From Rhodobacter sp. (GTDB taxonomy: Bacteria; Pseudomonadota; Alphaproteobacteria; Rhodobacterales; Rhodobacteraceae), in the NCBI GenBank assembly GCA_016704435.1, contig JADJAB010000001.1, positions 372,001 to 436,000 on the forward strand: 64,000 bases of DNA, read 5' to 3'. Below the pieces are notes generated by a model that was given only the letters and a program-made list of their open reading frames with translations, was not told the DNA's origin and made no database searches. Of this stretch, positions 27,215-35,528 are shown piece after piece (position 1 is the first letter of the stretch; each line of letters opens with the position of its first letter). The translations under genes and the position numbers were made by a program.

Positions 27215-28606
27215 ATGGCCAAGACCGATTGGAAAGCCGAAGCCAAGGCCCTGAAGAAGAAGGTGAAGAAGCTGAAGTCCAGCATCACCGCCGCCGCCGG
27301 CCCGGTGGCCGGTGCGGTGAGCGGCGCGGTCTCCGGTGCTGTCACCGATGTGCTGGCGGCGGCAAGGAAGGCGCTGAAGCCCGTGTCGCCGCTGGCGCCC
27401 GCGGCCTTCCCGCCGCTTCCGGTCATCGCGGGGGCGGAATTTGCCGCCATCGGCGCCGGCGTCAAGTACGAGAACCGCCGCGACGTGATGCTGGTGCGGC
27501 TTGCCCCCGGCTCCGCCATCGCCGGAGCCTTCACCCGCTCTTCCACCCGGTCCGCTTGCGTGCGGGACTGCCAGGCCAAGCTGGCAGCCAGGGTGCCGGC
27601 GGATACAGGCGCGGCGATCATCGTGAACTCCGGCAATTCCAACGCCTTCACCGGGAAGGTGGGCGATACCGCAGTGGCCGCCGTGACCGGCGGCACGGCA
27701 AAGGCGCTGGGCCTGCCGGGGGCACGCGTGTTCTCGTCCTCGACCGGCGTCATCGGCGAACCCCTGCCGCATGAAAAGATCACCGCCGTCCTTCCGGCAT
27801 TGGCGGCCGAGCTGTCGGAAAGCGGCATCAAGATGGCCGCCGAGGCGATCATGACCACCGATACTTTCCCCAAGGGCGCGGCCGCGACGGTGCAGGGGAC
27901 AGGCGGGACCATCCAGATTTCCGGCATCGCCAAGGGCTCGGGCATGATCGCGCCCGACATGGCGACGATGCTGGTCTACATCTTCACCGATGCGAGGATC
28001 GCCCCCGCCACCCTGCAGAAGATGGTCGACCGCAATGTCGGCGCCACCTTCAACTCGATCACCGTCGACAGCGATACCTCCACCTCCGACACGCTGCTGG
28101 TTGCCGCCACCGGCCAGTCGAAGGCAGCCGAAGTGAAAGGTCCCGTGGCCAAGGCCTTCGAGACCGCGCTTGCCGGCGTGATGCGGGATCTGGCGCTGCA
28201 GGTGGTGCGCGACGGCGAAGGCGCCACCAAACTGGTCGAGATCCGGGTCACGGGTGCCGCCAGCGACGACGATGCTGCAAAGGTCGCATTCTCGGTCGCC
28301 AACTCGCCCTTGGTGAAAACCGCTGTCGCGGGCGAAGATCCGAACTGGGGCCGCATCGTCGCCGCCATCGGCAAATCCGGAGCCGAGGCCGACCGCGACC
28401 GCCTGACCATCCGCTTCGGCGATATCCTCGTCGCCGAGAAGGGCTGGCGCGCCGCCAGCTACACCGAAGAGGCCGGGGCCGCATACATGACGCAGCCTGA
28501 ACTGGTCGTCGCCATCGACCTGGGCCTAGGCCGCGCCAAACGGAGCGTCTGGACCTGCGACCTCACCGCCCGCTACATCCAGATCAACGCCGATTATCGG
28601 TCCTGA
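27215..28606 (+). CDS. argJ: Bifunctional ornithine acetyltransferase / N-acetylglutamate synthase, with Lys-rich N-terminal extension
   Basis: Transfers acetyl from N-acetylornithine to glutamate in arginine synthesis. The self-cleavage site is IMTTDTFPKG at ~210, where the precursor is cut before the nucleophilic Thr; also IVNSGNSNAFTG, KGSGMIAPDMATML and GEDPNWGRIVAAIGKSG. The typical family start corresponds to about LAPAAFPPLPVI at residue ~60. Before it lie ~58 extra residues: a Lys-rich amphipathic part (KALKKKVKKLKSSI), then an Ala/Gly/Val repeat (AVSGAVSGAV). RBS CCGGAGACAC precedes ATG 27215. An alternative internal start would remove the extension. Confidence 0.93.
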   Translation: MAKTDWKAEAKALKKKVKKLKSSITAAAGPVAGAVSGAVSGAVTDVLAAARKALKPVSPLAPAAFPPLPVIAGAEFAAIGAGVKYENRRDVMLVRLAPGSAIAGAFTRSSTRSACVRDCQAKLAARVPADTGAAIIVNSGNSNAFTGKVGDTAVAAVTGGTAKALGLPGARVFSSSTGVIGEPLPHEKITAVLPALAAELSESGIKMAAEAIMTTDTFPKGAAATVQGTGGTIQISGIAKGSGMIAPDMATMLVYIFTDARIAPATLQKMVDRNVGATFNSITVDSDTSTSDTLLVAATGQSKAAEVKGPVAKAFETALAGVMRDLALQVVRDGEGATKLVEIRVTGAASDDDAAKVAFSVANSPLVKTAVAGEDPNWGRIVAAIGKSGAEADRDRLTIRFGDILVAEKGWRAASYTEEAGAAYMTQPELVVAIDLGLGRAKRSVWTCDLTARYIQINADYRS

Positions 28607-28646
28607 CCCAACTCGGCCTTCATCTCGGTTCAAGTATTCCGGGGGT

Positions 28647-28665
28647 CCGGGGGCAGCGCCCCCGG
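28647..28665. repeat. REP-like GC palindrome
   Basis: CCGGGGGC (28647-28654) and GCCCCCGG (28658-28665) form an 8-bp stem with a 3-nt loop, preceded by GGGGGT. This type of GGGGGTCCGGGGGCAGCGCC element recurs between genes in Rhodobacteraceae, from memory. It may end argJ transcription or be a dispersed repeat. Confidence 0.45.
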
Positions 28666-28693
28666 CCTTCTCCGCCCCGCGAAAGCGTCTGCC

Positions 28694-29092
28694 ATGAAAA
28701 CCGTTCTCGTCTCTGCCGTCGCGCTGATCGATAGCGACGGTCGCGTCCTTCTGGCCCAGCGCCCGCCGGGCAAGTCGCTGGCCGGGCTCTGGGAATTTCC
28801 CGGAGGCAAGGTGGAGCCGGGGGAAACCCCCGAGGCCTGCCTGATCCGCGAGCTGTACGAGGAACTGGGTATCGACACCTGGACAGCGTGCCTGGCGCCG
28901 TTGACCTTTGCCAGCCACAGCTACGACGACTTCCACCTTCTGATGCCGCTCTTTGCCTGCCGCCGCTGGGATGGCATCGCCACCGCCCGCGAAGGCCAGA
29001 CCCTGGCCTGGGTGCCGCCCGCGCGGTTGCGCGACTACCCGATGCCCCCCGCCGACCTGCCGCTGATCCCGATCCTGCGCGACTGGTTGTAG
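28694..29092 (+). CDS. mutT: 8-oxo-dGTP diphosphatase MutT
   Basis: A 132-residue Nudix hydrolase that removes 8-oxo-dGTP from the nucleotide pool. The Nudix box spans residues 37-59: GGKVEPGETPEACL then IRELYEELGI, with all required Glu residues. It begins MKTVLVSAVALIDSDGRVLL as in MutT, and AQRPPGKSLAGLWEFPGG is typical. Follows argJ by 87 nt. Confidence 0.92.
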   Translation: MKTVLVSAVALIDSDGRVLLAQRPPGKSLAGLWEFPGGKVEPGETPEACLIRELYEELGIDTWTACLAPLTFASHSYDDFHLLMPLFACRRWDGIATAREGQTLAWVPPARLRDYPMPPADLPLIPILRDWL

Positions 29093-29170
29093 CGCCGCGC
29101 GAAGATTCCGCTTCTGTCGCGGAAAACTGTCGTTAGATTGCTTCAAGCTTTGTCTCTGGGGGAGAATCAC

Positions 29171-29311
29171 GTGCTGCGAACGATCTCGATCGGCAGTTGC
29201 GTATCGGTGCAGGGCCTTGTCGTCGGCCAGACTGCGGACGGAAAGCTCATCATCCGGGTCGATGAAAAGACCTTCGTCGGCACGCCGGTGCCGACTTTGC
29301 GGGCCGCCTGA
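29171..29311 (+). CDS. 46-residue conserved small protein
   Basis: GTG 29171 gives MLRTISIGSCVSVQGLVVGQ, then GKLIIRVDEKTFVGTPVPTL, ending AA. A GGGGGAGA lies 5-12 nt upstream. I recall similar short proteins (MLRTISIGSCVSVQG start) in other Rhodobacteraceae, which is the main support beyond the ribosome site and the terminator right after it. It looks like a small all-beta fold with one Cys and no signal peptide or membrane helix. Function unknown. Confidence 0.65.
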   Translation: MLRTISIGSCVSVQGLVVGQTADGKLIIRVDEKTFVGTPVPTLRAA

Positions 29312-29333
29312 AATCGCACAAGCGGGGCAATGA

Positions 29334-29362
29334 AAAAGGCCGGGCATGACGCCCGGCCTTTT
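29334..29362. terminator. Strong bidirectional terminator
   Basis: AAAAGGCCGGGC (29334-29345), loop ATGAC, GCCCGGCCTTTT (29351-29362): a 12-bp perfect stem with A and T runs on both strands. It ends the mutT/small-protein unit and the infB operon. Confidence 0.92.
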
Positions 29363-29382
29363 CGCATTTCGATCCATCCGCA

Positions 29383-31998
29383 TCAGGTCAGCGAGCGCTG
29401 CACTTCCTCGCGCTCGAAAATCTCGATGACATCGCCTTGGCGGATGTCGTCGTAATTCTCGAAGGCCATGCCGCATTCCTGGCCGGACTGCACTTCCTTG
29501 ACCTCGTCCTTGAAGCGCTTCAGCGTCTTCAGCGTGCCTTCGTGGATCACCACGTTGTCGCGCAGAAGGCGCACGCCCGCAGACCGGCGGGCCACGCCTT
29601 CGGTGACCAGGCAGCCGGCAACCTTGCCGACGCCGGTAACCTTGAACACCTCTTTGATCGCGGCATAGCCGATGAAGGTTTCGCGCACTTCGTTCTTCAA
29701 CAGGCCCGAGGCCGCCGCCTTGATGTCGTCGATCAGGTCGTAGATGATCGAGTAATAGCGGATCTCGACGCCCTTTTGCTGGGCCGACACCCGCGCCGTG
29801 GCATTGGCCCGCACGTTGAAGGCGATGATCGGCGCACCGCTGGCTTCGGACAGGCCCACATCGGAATCGGTCACTGCTCCGACGCCGTAATGCAGGATAC
29901 GCACCCGGACCTCGTCGTTGCCGACCTTTTCCAGCGCCTGGACGATGGCCTCGGCGCTGCCTTGCACATCGGCCTTCACCAGCACCGGCAGTTCCGACAC
30001 ATCGGCATCGGCCTTGGCCTTGGCCATCAGCTGTTCCAGCGTGGTGGCGGCCCCGGCGGCGGCGCGCTTGTCCTTGGCGGCCTTCTCGCGGTACTCGGCG
30101 ATCTCGCGCGCCTGGGCTTCGGTGTCGACCACGTTCAGCACGTCGCCGGCTTCGGGCGTGCCGTTCAGGCCCAGAACCTCGACCGGAACCGACGGTCCGG
30201 CCTGGTCCACCATCTCGCCCTTGTCGTTGACCAGGGCGCGAACCTTGCCCCACTTTTCACCGACAACGAAGATGTCGCCCTTCCTGAGCGTGCCATTCTG
30301 CACCAGAACGGTCGCCACCGGGCCACGGCCAACGTCCAGCTTGGCCTCGATCACCGCGCCCATGGCCGACCGATTCGGGTTTGCCTTGAGTTCGAGAAGC
30401 TCGGCCTGCAGGGCGATGGCTTCCAGCAGCTCGGGCAGGCCCTTGCCGGTCTTGGCCGATACCTCGATATCCTGCACATCGCCCGACATCGCCTCGACCA
30501 CCACTTCGTGCTGCAGCAGGTCGGTGCGCACCTTTTGCGCGTTCGCATCGGGCTTGTCGCACTTGTTGATCGCCACGATCATCGGCACCTTGGCCGCCTT
30601 GGCATGGGCAATCGCCTCAACCGTCTGCGGCATCACGGCGTCATCCGCCGCCACCACCAGCACCACGATATCCGTCACCTGCGCGCCACGGGCCCGCATC
30701 GAGGTGAAGGCCGCATGGCCCGGCGTGTCGAGGAAGCTGATGATCGCCCCGCTGTCGGTCTTCACCTGATAGGCGCCGATGTGCTGGGTGATGCCACCGG
30801 CTTCGCCCGAAACCACATTGGCGTGGCGAATGGCGTCCAGAAGGCTGGTCTTGCCATGGTCGACGTGGCCCATGATGGTTACGATCGGCGGGCGCGATTG
30901 CAGGTCTTCGGCCTTGTCCTTGATCGTGTCGATCACCTGTTCCACGTCGGCATCAGACACCCGCACCGTCCGATGGCCGAATTCCTCGATCACCAGTTCG
31001 GCGGTATCGGCGTCGATGGGTTCGTTCATCGTCACCATCAGGCCCATCTTCATCAGTGCCTTCACCACATCGGCGGCGCGTTCCTTCATCCGGTTGGCAA
31101 GTTCGCTGACCACAATGGTTTCGGGCAGCTGCACGTCGCGCACCTGCTTTTCGGCCTTCTGGCCCAGACCCAGCGCCTTGGCGCGTGCCTTTTCCTGCTT
31201 GCGCTTCATGGCGGCCAGGCTGCGCGTGCGGCCGCCTTCGCCTTCCAGCGCGGCGGTCAACGTCAGCTTGCCGGAGCGGCGGCCGTCATCGGCCTTGCCC
31301 TTGGCGCCGCGATCCGTCGCGCGGTCGTCCCGCTCGCGGTCGGTCTTGCGCGGAGACAGGCCCGGCTTGGCGCCGCGATCCTCTTCACCGGGCGCCGTAG
31401 CACCGGGGCGCGGGCGGCTTTGCCCGGCGCCACGGTCGCCAGGAACGGCAGGTGCCGGTTCTTCGGCCTTGGCCGCAGGCTGCGCCGGCTGGCGACGCTG
31501 GGTGCCCAGAATGTCGGCCTTGCGCTGAGCGGCCTTGTTGACAGCCTCGGCGGCGGCCTCCTGGCGCTGGCGCTCTTCCTCTTCGGCCTTGGCGCGCAAG
31601 GCGGCCTCGCGCTGGCGATCCTCGCGTTCCTTGGTCTCGGCCTCTTCGCGGCGGCGCTGACGGTCTTCGTCGCGCTGGCGTTCATCTTCAGCGCGCTTGG
31701 CGGCCTCTTCCTGCTCGCGCGCCTTGGCGCTGCGAAGGGCGTCCAGACGGCGCTGCATTTCCGCTTCGGAAATGCCTGCCGGGCGCTTGGACGGATCGCC
31801 AAGGGCCGAAGAGCCACCCGGCCCACCGGCAGCAGCGCCCGCAGCCCCGGCCGGCTTTGCCGCCGGAACGACCACGCGCTTGCGCTTGGTTTCCACCACC
31901 ACAGCATGGGTCCGGCCATGGCTGAAGCTTTGCTTCACCGAACCGGAACGGGGGGCGCCACCCAAGCCCAGGGGTTTCTTGCCGTCAGTATCGCTCAT
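29383..31998 (-). CDS. infB: Translation initiation factor IF-2
   Basis: GTPase that places initiator tRNA on the 30S subunit. An 871-residue protein: a basic start with KRKRVVVPAAK, a long charged Lys/Arg/Glu/Ala linker (about 65-270) typical of alphaproteobacteria, then the G domain with IMGHVDHGKTSLLDAI (~380), DTPGHAAFTSMRARG and NKCDKPDAN, and domains II-IV ending EIFEREEVQRSLT. Last gene of rimP-nusA-rnpM-infB. Its ATG overlaps the corrected rnpM stop. Confidence 0.96.
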   Translation of the reverse strand: MSDTDGKKPLGLGGAPRSGSVKQSFSHGRTHAVVVETKRKRVVVPAAKPAGAAGAAAGGPGGSSALGDPSKRPAGISEAEMQRRLDALRSAKAREQEEAAKRAEDERQRDEDRQRRREEAETKEREDRQREAALRAKAEEEERQRQEAAAEAVNKAAQRKADILGTQRRQPAQPAAKAEEPAPAVPGDRGAGQSRPRPGATAPGEEDRGAKPGLSPRKTDRERDDRATDRGAKGKADDGRRSGKLTLTAALEGEGGRTRSLAAMKRKQEKARAKALGLGQKAEKQVRDVQLPETIVVSELANRMKERAADVVKALMKMGLMVTMNEPIDADTAELVIEEFGHRTVRVSDADVEQVIDTIKDKAEDLQSRPPIVTIMGHVDHGKTSLLDAIRHANVVSGEAGGITQHIGAYQVKTDSGAIISFLDTPGHAAFTSMRARGAQVTDIVVLVVAADDAVMPQTVEAIAHAKAAKVPMIVAINKCDKPDANAQKVRTDLLQHEVVVEAMSGDVQDIEVSAKTGKGLPELLEAIALQAELLELKANPNRSAMGAVIEAKLDVGRGPVATVLVQNGTLRKGDIFVVGEKWGKVRALVNDKGEMVDQAGPSVPVEVLGLNGTPEAGDVLNVVDTEAQAREIAEYREKAAKDKRAAAGAATTLEQLMAKAKADADVSELPVLVKADVQGSAEAIVQALEKVGNDEVRVRILHYGVGAVTDSDVGLSEASGAPIIAFNVRANATARVSAQQKGVEIRYYSIIYDLIDDIKAAASGLLKNEVRETFIGYAAIKEVFKVTGVGKVAGCLVTEGVARRSAGVRLLRDNVVIHEGTLKTLKRFKDEVKEVQSGQECGMAFENYDDIRQGDVIEIFEREEVQRSLT

Positions 31999-32640
31999 GC
32001 GTCCTTCGTATCCTTCTCGGCGGGTTTTCCGCCGTCATGCTGACCGCTGCCCATTCGCAGACCTGCCAGCCTTGCCGCTTCCTCTACAACACGGGTCGCT
32101 GAGTCCACCAGCCGCAAGCGCGGCGTGTATCGCACGTTCGCGCCCGAAAGCCAAACCGATTTCCCCTGCATTCAGGCAGGAAATCAGGCTGTTTTCGCCC
32201 TTGGGAGGGCGCAACTTGGTCTTTCCGCGTTCCGACCCGTCACTGGCCTGCAAAAGCGCAACCGCGCGCCCTGATACCAGCCACTCCTTCACCTTCTCAT
32301 ACCCGGTCACGGCATCGCCGGCCTTTCGGGCCATCGACAACAGATCCGTCACCCGCCGCGTCACCAGGGCCTCGACCAGATCGGCCAGCCCTTCGGGTGA
32401 TTTCACCGGCTGCCGCGCGGCGCGGGAAAACAACCCTTTCGCCGCTGCCTTCGCAATCGACGCCCGGTCCGCGGACACGTACATCCCCCGCCCAGGCAGC
32501 TTGCCCGCCACGTCCGGCACCACCGCGCCCTCCGGTCCCACGACGAACCTGATCAGCCCCGCCTTCGGGCTCACCTCTCCGGTCGCAATGCACTTGCGTT
32601 CCGGTTCGTCCTGGTCCTTTTCCCGGCCGCCGCGCGTCAT
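31995..32640 (-). CDS. rnpM: RnpM/YlxR-family RNA-binding protein fused to L7Ae-like domain (one frameshift)
   Basis: Residues ~12-85 are the YlxR (DUF448) fold with RKCIATGEVSPKAGLIRF and PGRGMYVSADR. Residues ~95-180 are L7Ae/YlxQ-like (ARKAGDAVTGYEKVKEWL, NAGEIGLAFGRERAIHAAL). YlxR in Gram-positives was reported to bind RNase P; here the role is by homology. Near 32100 one extra base derails the frame into SDPCCRGSGKAG. The corrected frame reads ATRVVEEAARLAGLRMG and ends in an ATGA overlap with infB, clearly the true C-terminus. Confidence 0.85.
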
Positions 32641-32664
32641 GGCGCGTAACCCCGAGGCCTGAAA

Positions 32665-34275
32665 TCAGGCCTCGGCCTCCTCTTCGGCATCGGCGGGCAC
32701 TTCCTCGGCCAGCATCTCGGTCGGATCGACCCAGCCCAGCATGACCCGAGCGGTCATCACCAGATGCTGCGCCTCTTCAAGGCTCATGTCGAAGGGCTCC
32801 AGAATACCGTCGTCCTTCTTGCGCTGCCCGTTTTCCGTGGTCCAGCCGCCTGCCAGTTCCCAATCGGCGCAAGTGGCGAAATCTTCCAGCGTCTTGACGC
32901 CGTCCTTGGCCAGCGCCTCTATCATCTGGGGCGTCAGGCCTTCGAATTCAATCAGGCTTTCCTCGACACCCATCGCGCGGGCATTTTCCAGCGCCTTCTT
33001 GGCCTGCTCTTCCAGGAAGTCGCGGGCGCGGGCCTGCAGTTCGGCAGCGGTGCCTTCGTCAAAGCCGTCGATCGACAAGAGTTCGTCCTGCTCGACGTAG
33101 GCCACTTCCTCCAGATTGGTGAAGCCCTCGGCCACCAAGAGCTGCGCCATCATCTCGTCAACGTCCAGCGTGTCCATGAACAGCTTGGTGCGTTCGGCGA
33201 ATTCGGCTTGCCGGCGGGTCGATTCCTCGGCCTCGGTCAGGATGTCGATGTCCAGACCCGTCAGCTGGCTGGCCAGCCGCACGTTCTGGCCCCGGCGCCC
33301 GATGGCCAGCGAAAGCTGCTCGTCCGGCACCACGACCTCGATCTTGCCGCCTTCCTCGTCGATCACGACCTTGGAGACCTGCGCCGGCTGCAGCGCATTC
33401 ACCAGGAAGGTTGCCTGATCCTGGTTCCACGGAATGATGTCGATCTTCTCGCCCTGCAACTCGTTCACCACGGCCTGAACGCGGCTGCCGCGCATGCCGA
33501 CGCAGGCGCCGACCGGGTCGATCGAGTTGTCATAGCTGATCACGGCGATCTTGGCACGGCTGCCGGGGTCGCGCGCCACGGCCTTGATCTCGATGATGCC
33601 ATCGTAGATTTCCGGCACTTCCATCTTGAAAAGCTCGGCCATGAACTGCGGGTCGGTCCGGCTCAGGAACACCTGCGGGCCGCGCGCTTCGCGGCGCACG
33701 TCCTTGATGAAGCAGCGGATGCGGTCGCCGATCCGGTAGGCTTCGCGGCCGATCTTTTCGTTGCGGCGCAGGATGCCCTCGCCGCGGCCCACGTCGACGA
33801 TGATGTTGCCGTATTCCTCGCGCTTGACGGTGCCGTTGATGATCGTGCCCTTGCGGTCCTTGAATTCCTCGAACTGGCGGTCACGCTCGGCTTCGCGGAC
33901 CTTTTGCAGGATCACCTGCTTGGCCGATTGCGCGGCGATGCGGCCCAGGTCGACCGGCGGCACCTCGTCGATGACCTCGTCGCCGATCTGCGGGTCGGCA
34001 AGGTAGGACTTCGCCTGCTTGACGGTCAACTGGGCGTGGTGGTTTTCCACCAACTCGTCCTCGACCACGGTCCGCACGCGGGAAAAGCTGGCCCGGCCGG
34101 TCTTGCGGTCGATCGCCACGCGGATGTCCATCTCGGCGCCGTAGCGCGACTTCGCCGCGCGGGCCAGGCTGTCTTCCATTGCCTGGATCACCAGATCCGG
34201 GTCGATCATCTTTTCGCGCGCCACCGCTTCGGCGGTCTGCAGAAGTTCCAGCTGGTTGGCCGAAGTGATTGCCAT
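32665..34275 (-). CDS. nusA: Transcription termination/antitermination factor NusA
   Basis: Binds RNA polymerase and nascent RNA, modulating pausing and termination. N-terminal domain (ANQLELLQTAEAVAREK), S1 domain (KGTIINGTVKREEYGNIIV), KH domains (VGACVGMRGSRVQAVVNEL and SLAIGRRGQNVRLAS) and two C-terminal acidic-repeat/HhH units (AQLLVAEGFTNLEEVA, MIEALAKDGVKTLEDFA). Length 536 residues. It may autoregulate through the hairpin in the rimP leader. Confidence 0.96.
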   Translation of the reverse strand: MAITSANQLELLQTAEAVAREKMIDPDLVIQAMEDSLARAAKSRYGAEMDIRVAIDRKTGRASFSRVRTVVEDELVENHHAQLTVKQAKSYLADPQIGDEVIDEVPPVDLGRIAAQSAKQVILQKVREAERDRQFEEFKDRKGTIINGTVKREEYGNIIVDVGRGEGILRRNEKIGREAYRIGDRIRCFIKDVRREARGPQVFLSRTDPQFMAELFKMEVPEIYDGIIEIKAVARDPGSRAKIAVISYDNSIDPVGACVGMRGSRVQAVVNELQGEKIDIIPWNQDQATFLVNALQPAQVSKVVIDEEGGKIEVVVPDEQLSLAIGRRGQNVRLASQLTGLDIDILTEAEESTRRQAEFAERTKLFMDTLDVDEMMAQLLVAEGFTNLEEVAYVEQDELLSIDGFDEGTAAELQARARDFLEEQAKKALENARAMGVEESLIEFEGLTPQMIEALAKDGVKTLEDFATCADWELAGGWTTENGQRKKDDGILEPFDMSLEEAQHLVMTARVMLGWVDPTEMLAEEVPADAEEEAEA

Positions 34276-34286
34276 GGTCCTGCTCC

Positions 34287-34898
34287 CTAGTGTTTCGTCG
34301 CGGGGGTGGCGTCGTCGTCATCCCCTTCGGTTTCTTCGATCTCGTCAAAGCCGCCGTCTTCGGGCAGCGCCACTTTCTTCTGCCGCAGCATCTCGGCGAT
34401 CAGCTCTTCGGTCAGGATCAGCTTGGCGTCCGACAACCAGTCGAACCGCAGCCCGATGGTCAGGTCCTTGCCCGATTCTTCAATCTCGATCAGCACCTCG
34501 TCGCCCTCGACGCCCATCAGCCCGCCCTTGAAGCGGCGGCGGCCGTCGATCAGTTCGGTCGTCTCGATCCGGGCTTCCCAGCCTTTCCAGACCTCGAAAT
34601 CCTTCAGCCGGGTCAGCGGCCGGTCGATGCCGGGGCTCGAGACTTCCAGCGTATACATGTCTTCGATCGGGTCTTCGACATCCAGCACGGCCGAAACGGC
34701 AGTGGAAATCGCGCCGCAATCTTCGACGCCGATACCTCCGTCGGCCTTGTCGGCCATGATCTGCAGGGTGCGCTGCACCTTGCCATGGCCACCCATCAAT
34801 CGCAGGCGGATGAGTTCAAAGCCCAGGCCTTCGATCACCGGTCCGACAATGTCGGCCAGGCGGCGGTCCATGGCGGTCTTGGCGATCAGATCGGTCAT
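34287..34898 (-). CDS. rimP: Ribosome maturation factor RimP
   Basis: A 203-residue protein for 30S assembly, first gene of the operon. Seen: VIEGLGFELIRLRLMGG, VEDCGAISTAVSAVLDVED and YTLEVSSPGIDRPL (family signature), then a C-terminal SH3-like domain and an acidic tail (DEIEETEGDDDDATPATKH). ATG 34898 follows CCGGAGACGC. Its ribosome site begins just 7 nt after the T-run of the terminator hairpin upstream. Confidence 0.94.
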   Translation of the reverse strand: MTDLIAKTAMDRRLADIVGPVIEGLGFELIRLRLMGGHGKVQRTLQIMADKADGGIGVEDCGAISTAVSAVLDVEDPIEDMYTLEVSSPGIDRPLTRLKDFEVWKGWEARIETTELIDGRRRFKGGLMGVEGDEVLIEIEESGKDLTIGLRFDWLSDAKLILTEELIAEMLRQKKVALPEDGGFDEIEETEGDDDDATPATKH

Positions 34899-34914
34899 GC
34901 GTCTCCGGCAAAAC

Positions 34915-34939
34915 AAAAAAGCGGACCCAGCGGCCCGCT
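34915..34939 (-). terminator. Intrinsic terminator in the rimP leader (possible attenuator)
   Basis: On the minus strand AGCGGGCC (34939-34932), loop GCTG, GGTCCGCT (34927-34920), then a TTTTT run to 34915. Eight base pairs with one G-U. It may simply end the YdhR-like transcript. Yet only 16 nt separate the T-run from the rimP ATG, leaving no room for a promoter after it, so operon transcripts must start within it or read through it. Confidence 0.75.
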
Positions 34940-35045
34940 TGCGACTTTCGGTAGCTTCGAGTTTGGACCCCGAAACAGCTGTTGATCCGCATATACGCAA
35001 GCGGCCTCGAGTCTGCAAGCCCCGTTGCAGCCCGCACCCGTGCGA

Positions 35046-35354
35046 TCAGAGCATCGGCGCCTTGTCGATCTGCGACAACGGCACGTTGACGTCCAGCACC
35101 AGCCCGCGGATGCCCGAGATGCCAAAGCCCTGCAAGCGCGCGGTGTGCATGGTCAGATAGGCCTCGGCCTCGGGGCGCGAGGCAAATGCGTAGATGCCGC
35201 CGGAGCGGCCCTCGGCCTGGCTTTCGGTCCAGTATTTGAACAAGAAGCCCGGCTCGGCGGCGATGGACTGGGCCAACCCCTCGAAAGCCGCTGTCATCTC
35301 GGCGCCCCAGGGGCCTTGATGGGGGAAATCCACCTGCACCAGCGTGACTGCCAT
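35046..35354 (-). CDS. YdhR-family putative monooxygenase
   Basis: A 102-residue protein of the ferredoxin-like dimeric alpha-beta barrel fold: MAVTLVQVDFPHQGPWG, FEGLAQSIAAEPGFLFKYW and GGIYAFASRPEAEAYLTMHT match YdhR. An AAGGAGG stands before ATG 35354. It is divergent from ilvD and lies upstream of rimP, separated by the terminator. Biochemical role in bacteria is not established. Confidence 0.82.
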   Translation of the reverse strand: MAVTLVQVDFPHQGPWGAEMTAAFEGLAQSIAAEPGFLFKYWTESQAEGRSGGIYAFASRPEAEAYLTMHTARLQGFGISGIRGLVLDVNVPLSQIDKAPML

Positions 35355-35528
35355 TTCGGCCTCCTTTTCCCGGCGATTACTGCGACCCTAGAGCACGGTG
35401 GCGGCCGGGCGCAAACCCTTCTTCGCTGGTTCTGGCGGGCAAGTTCTGGCGTAATGTCATCGACAAGGCGATTGTCTCGGCGGATTTCGCCCGGTATTTC
35501 GGCCCTGACCCAAGATCCGGAGGACCCG

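Noticed and set aside
29437..32043. 868-codon open frame on the plus strand
   Set aside because: It is the antisense shadow of infB; the translation is His/Leu/Gly-rich with no family motifs, while infB is unmistakable.
32764..34290. 508-codon open frame opposite nusA
   Set aside because: Shadow frame caused by high GC codon bias; NusA domains are complete on the other strand.
34940..35045. tRNA gene (metY-like) upstream of rimP
   Set aside because: No cloverleaf or T-loop consensus could be found in this stretch.
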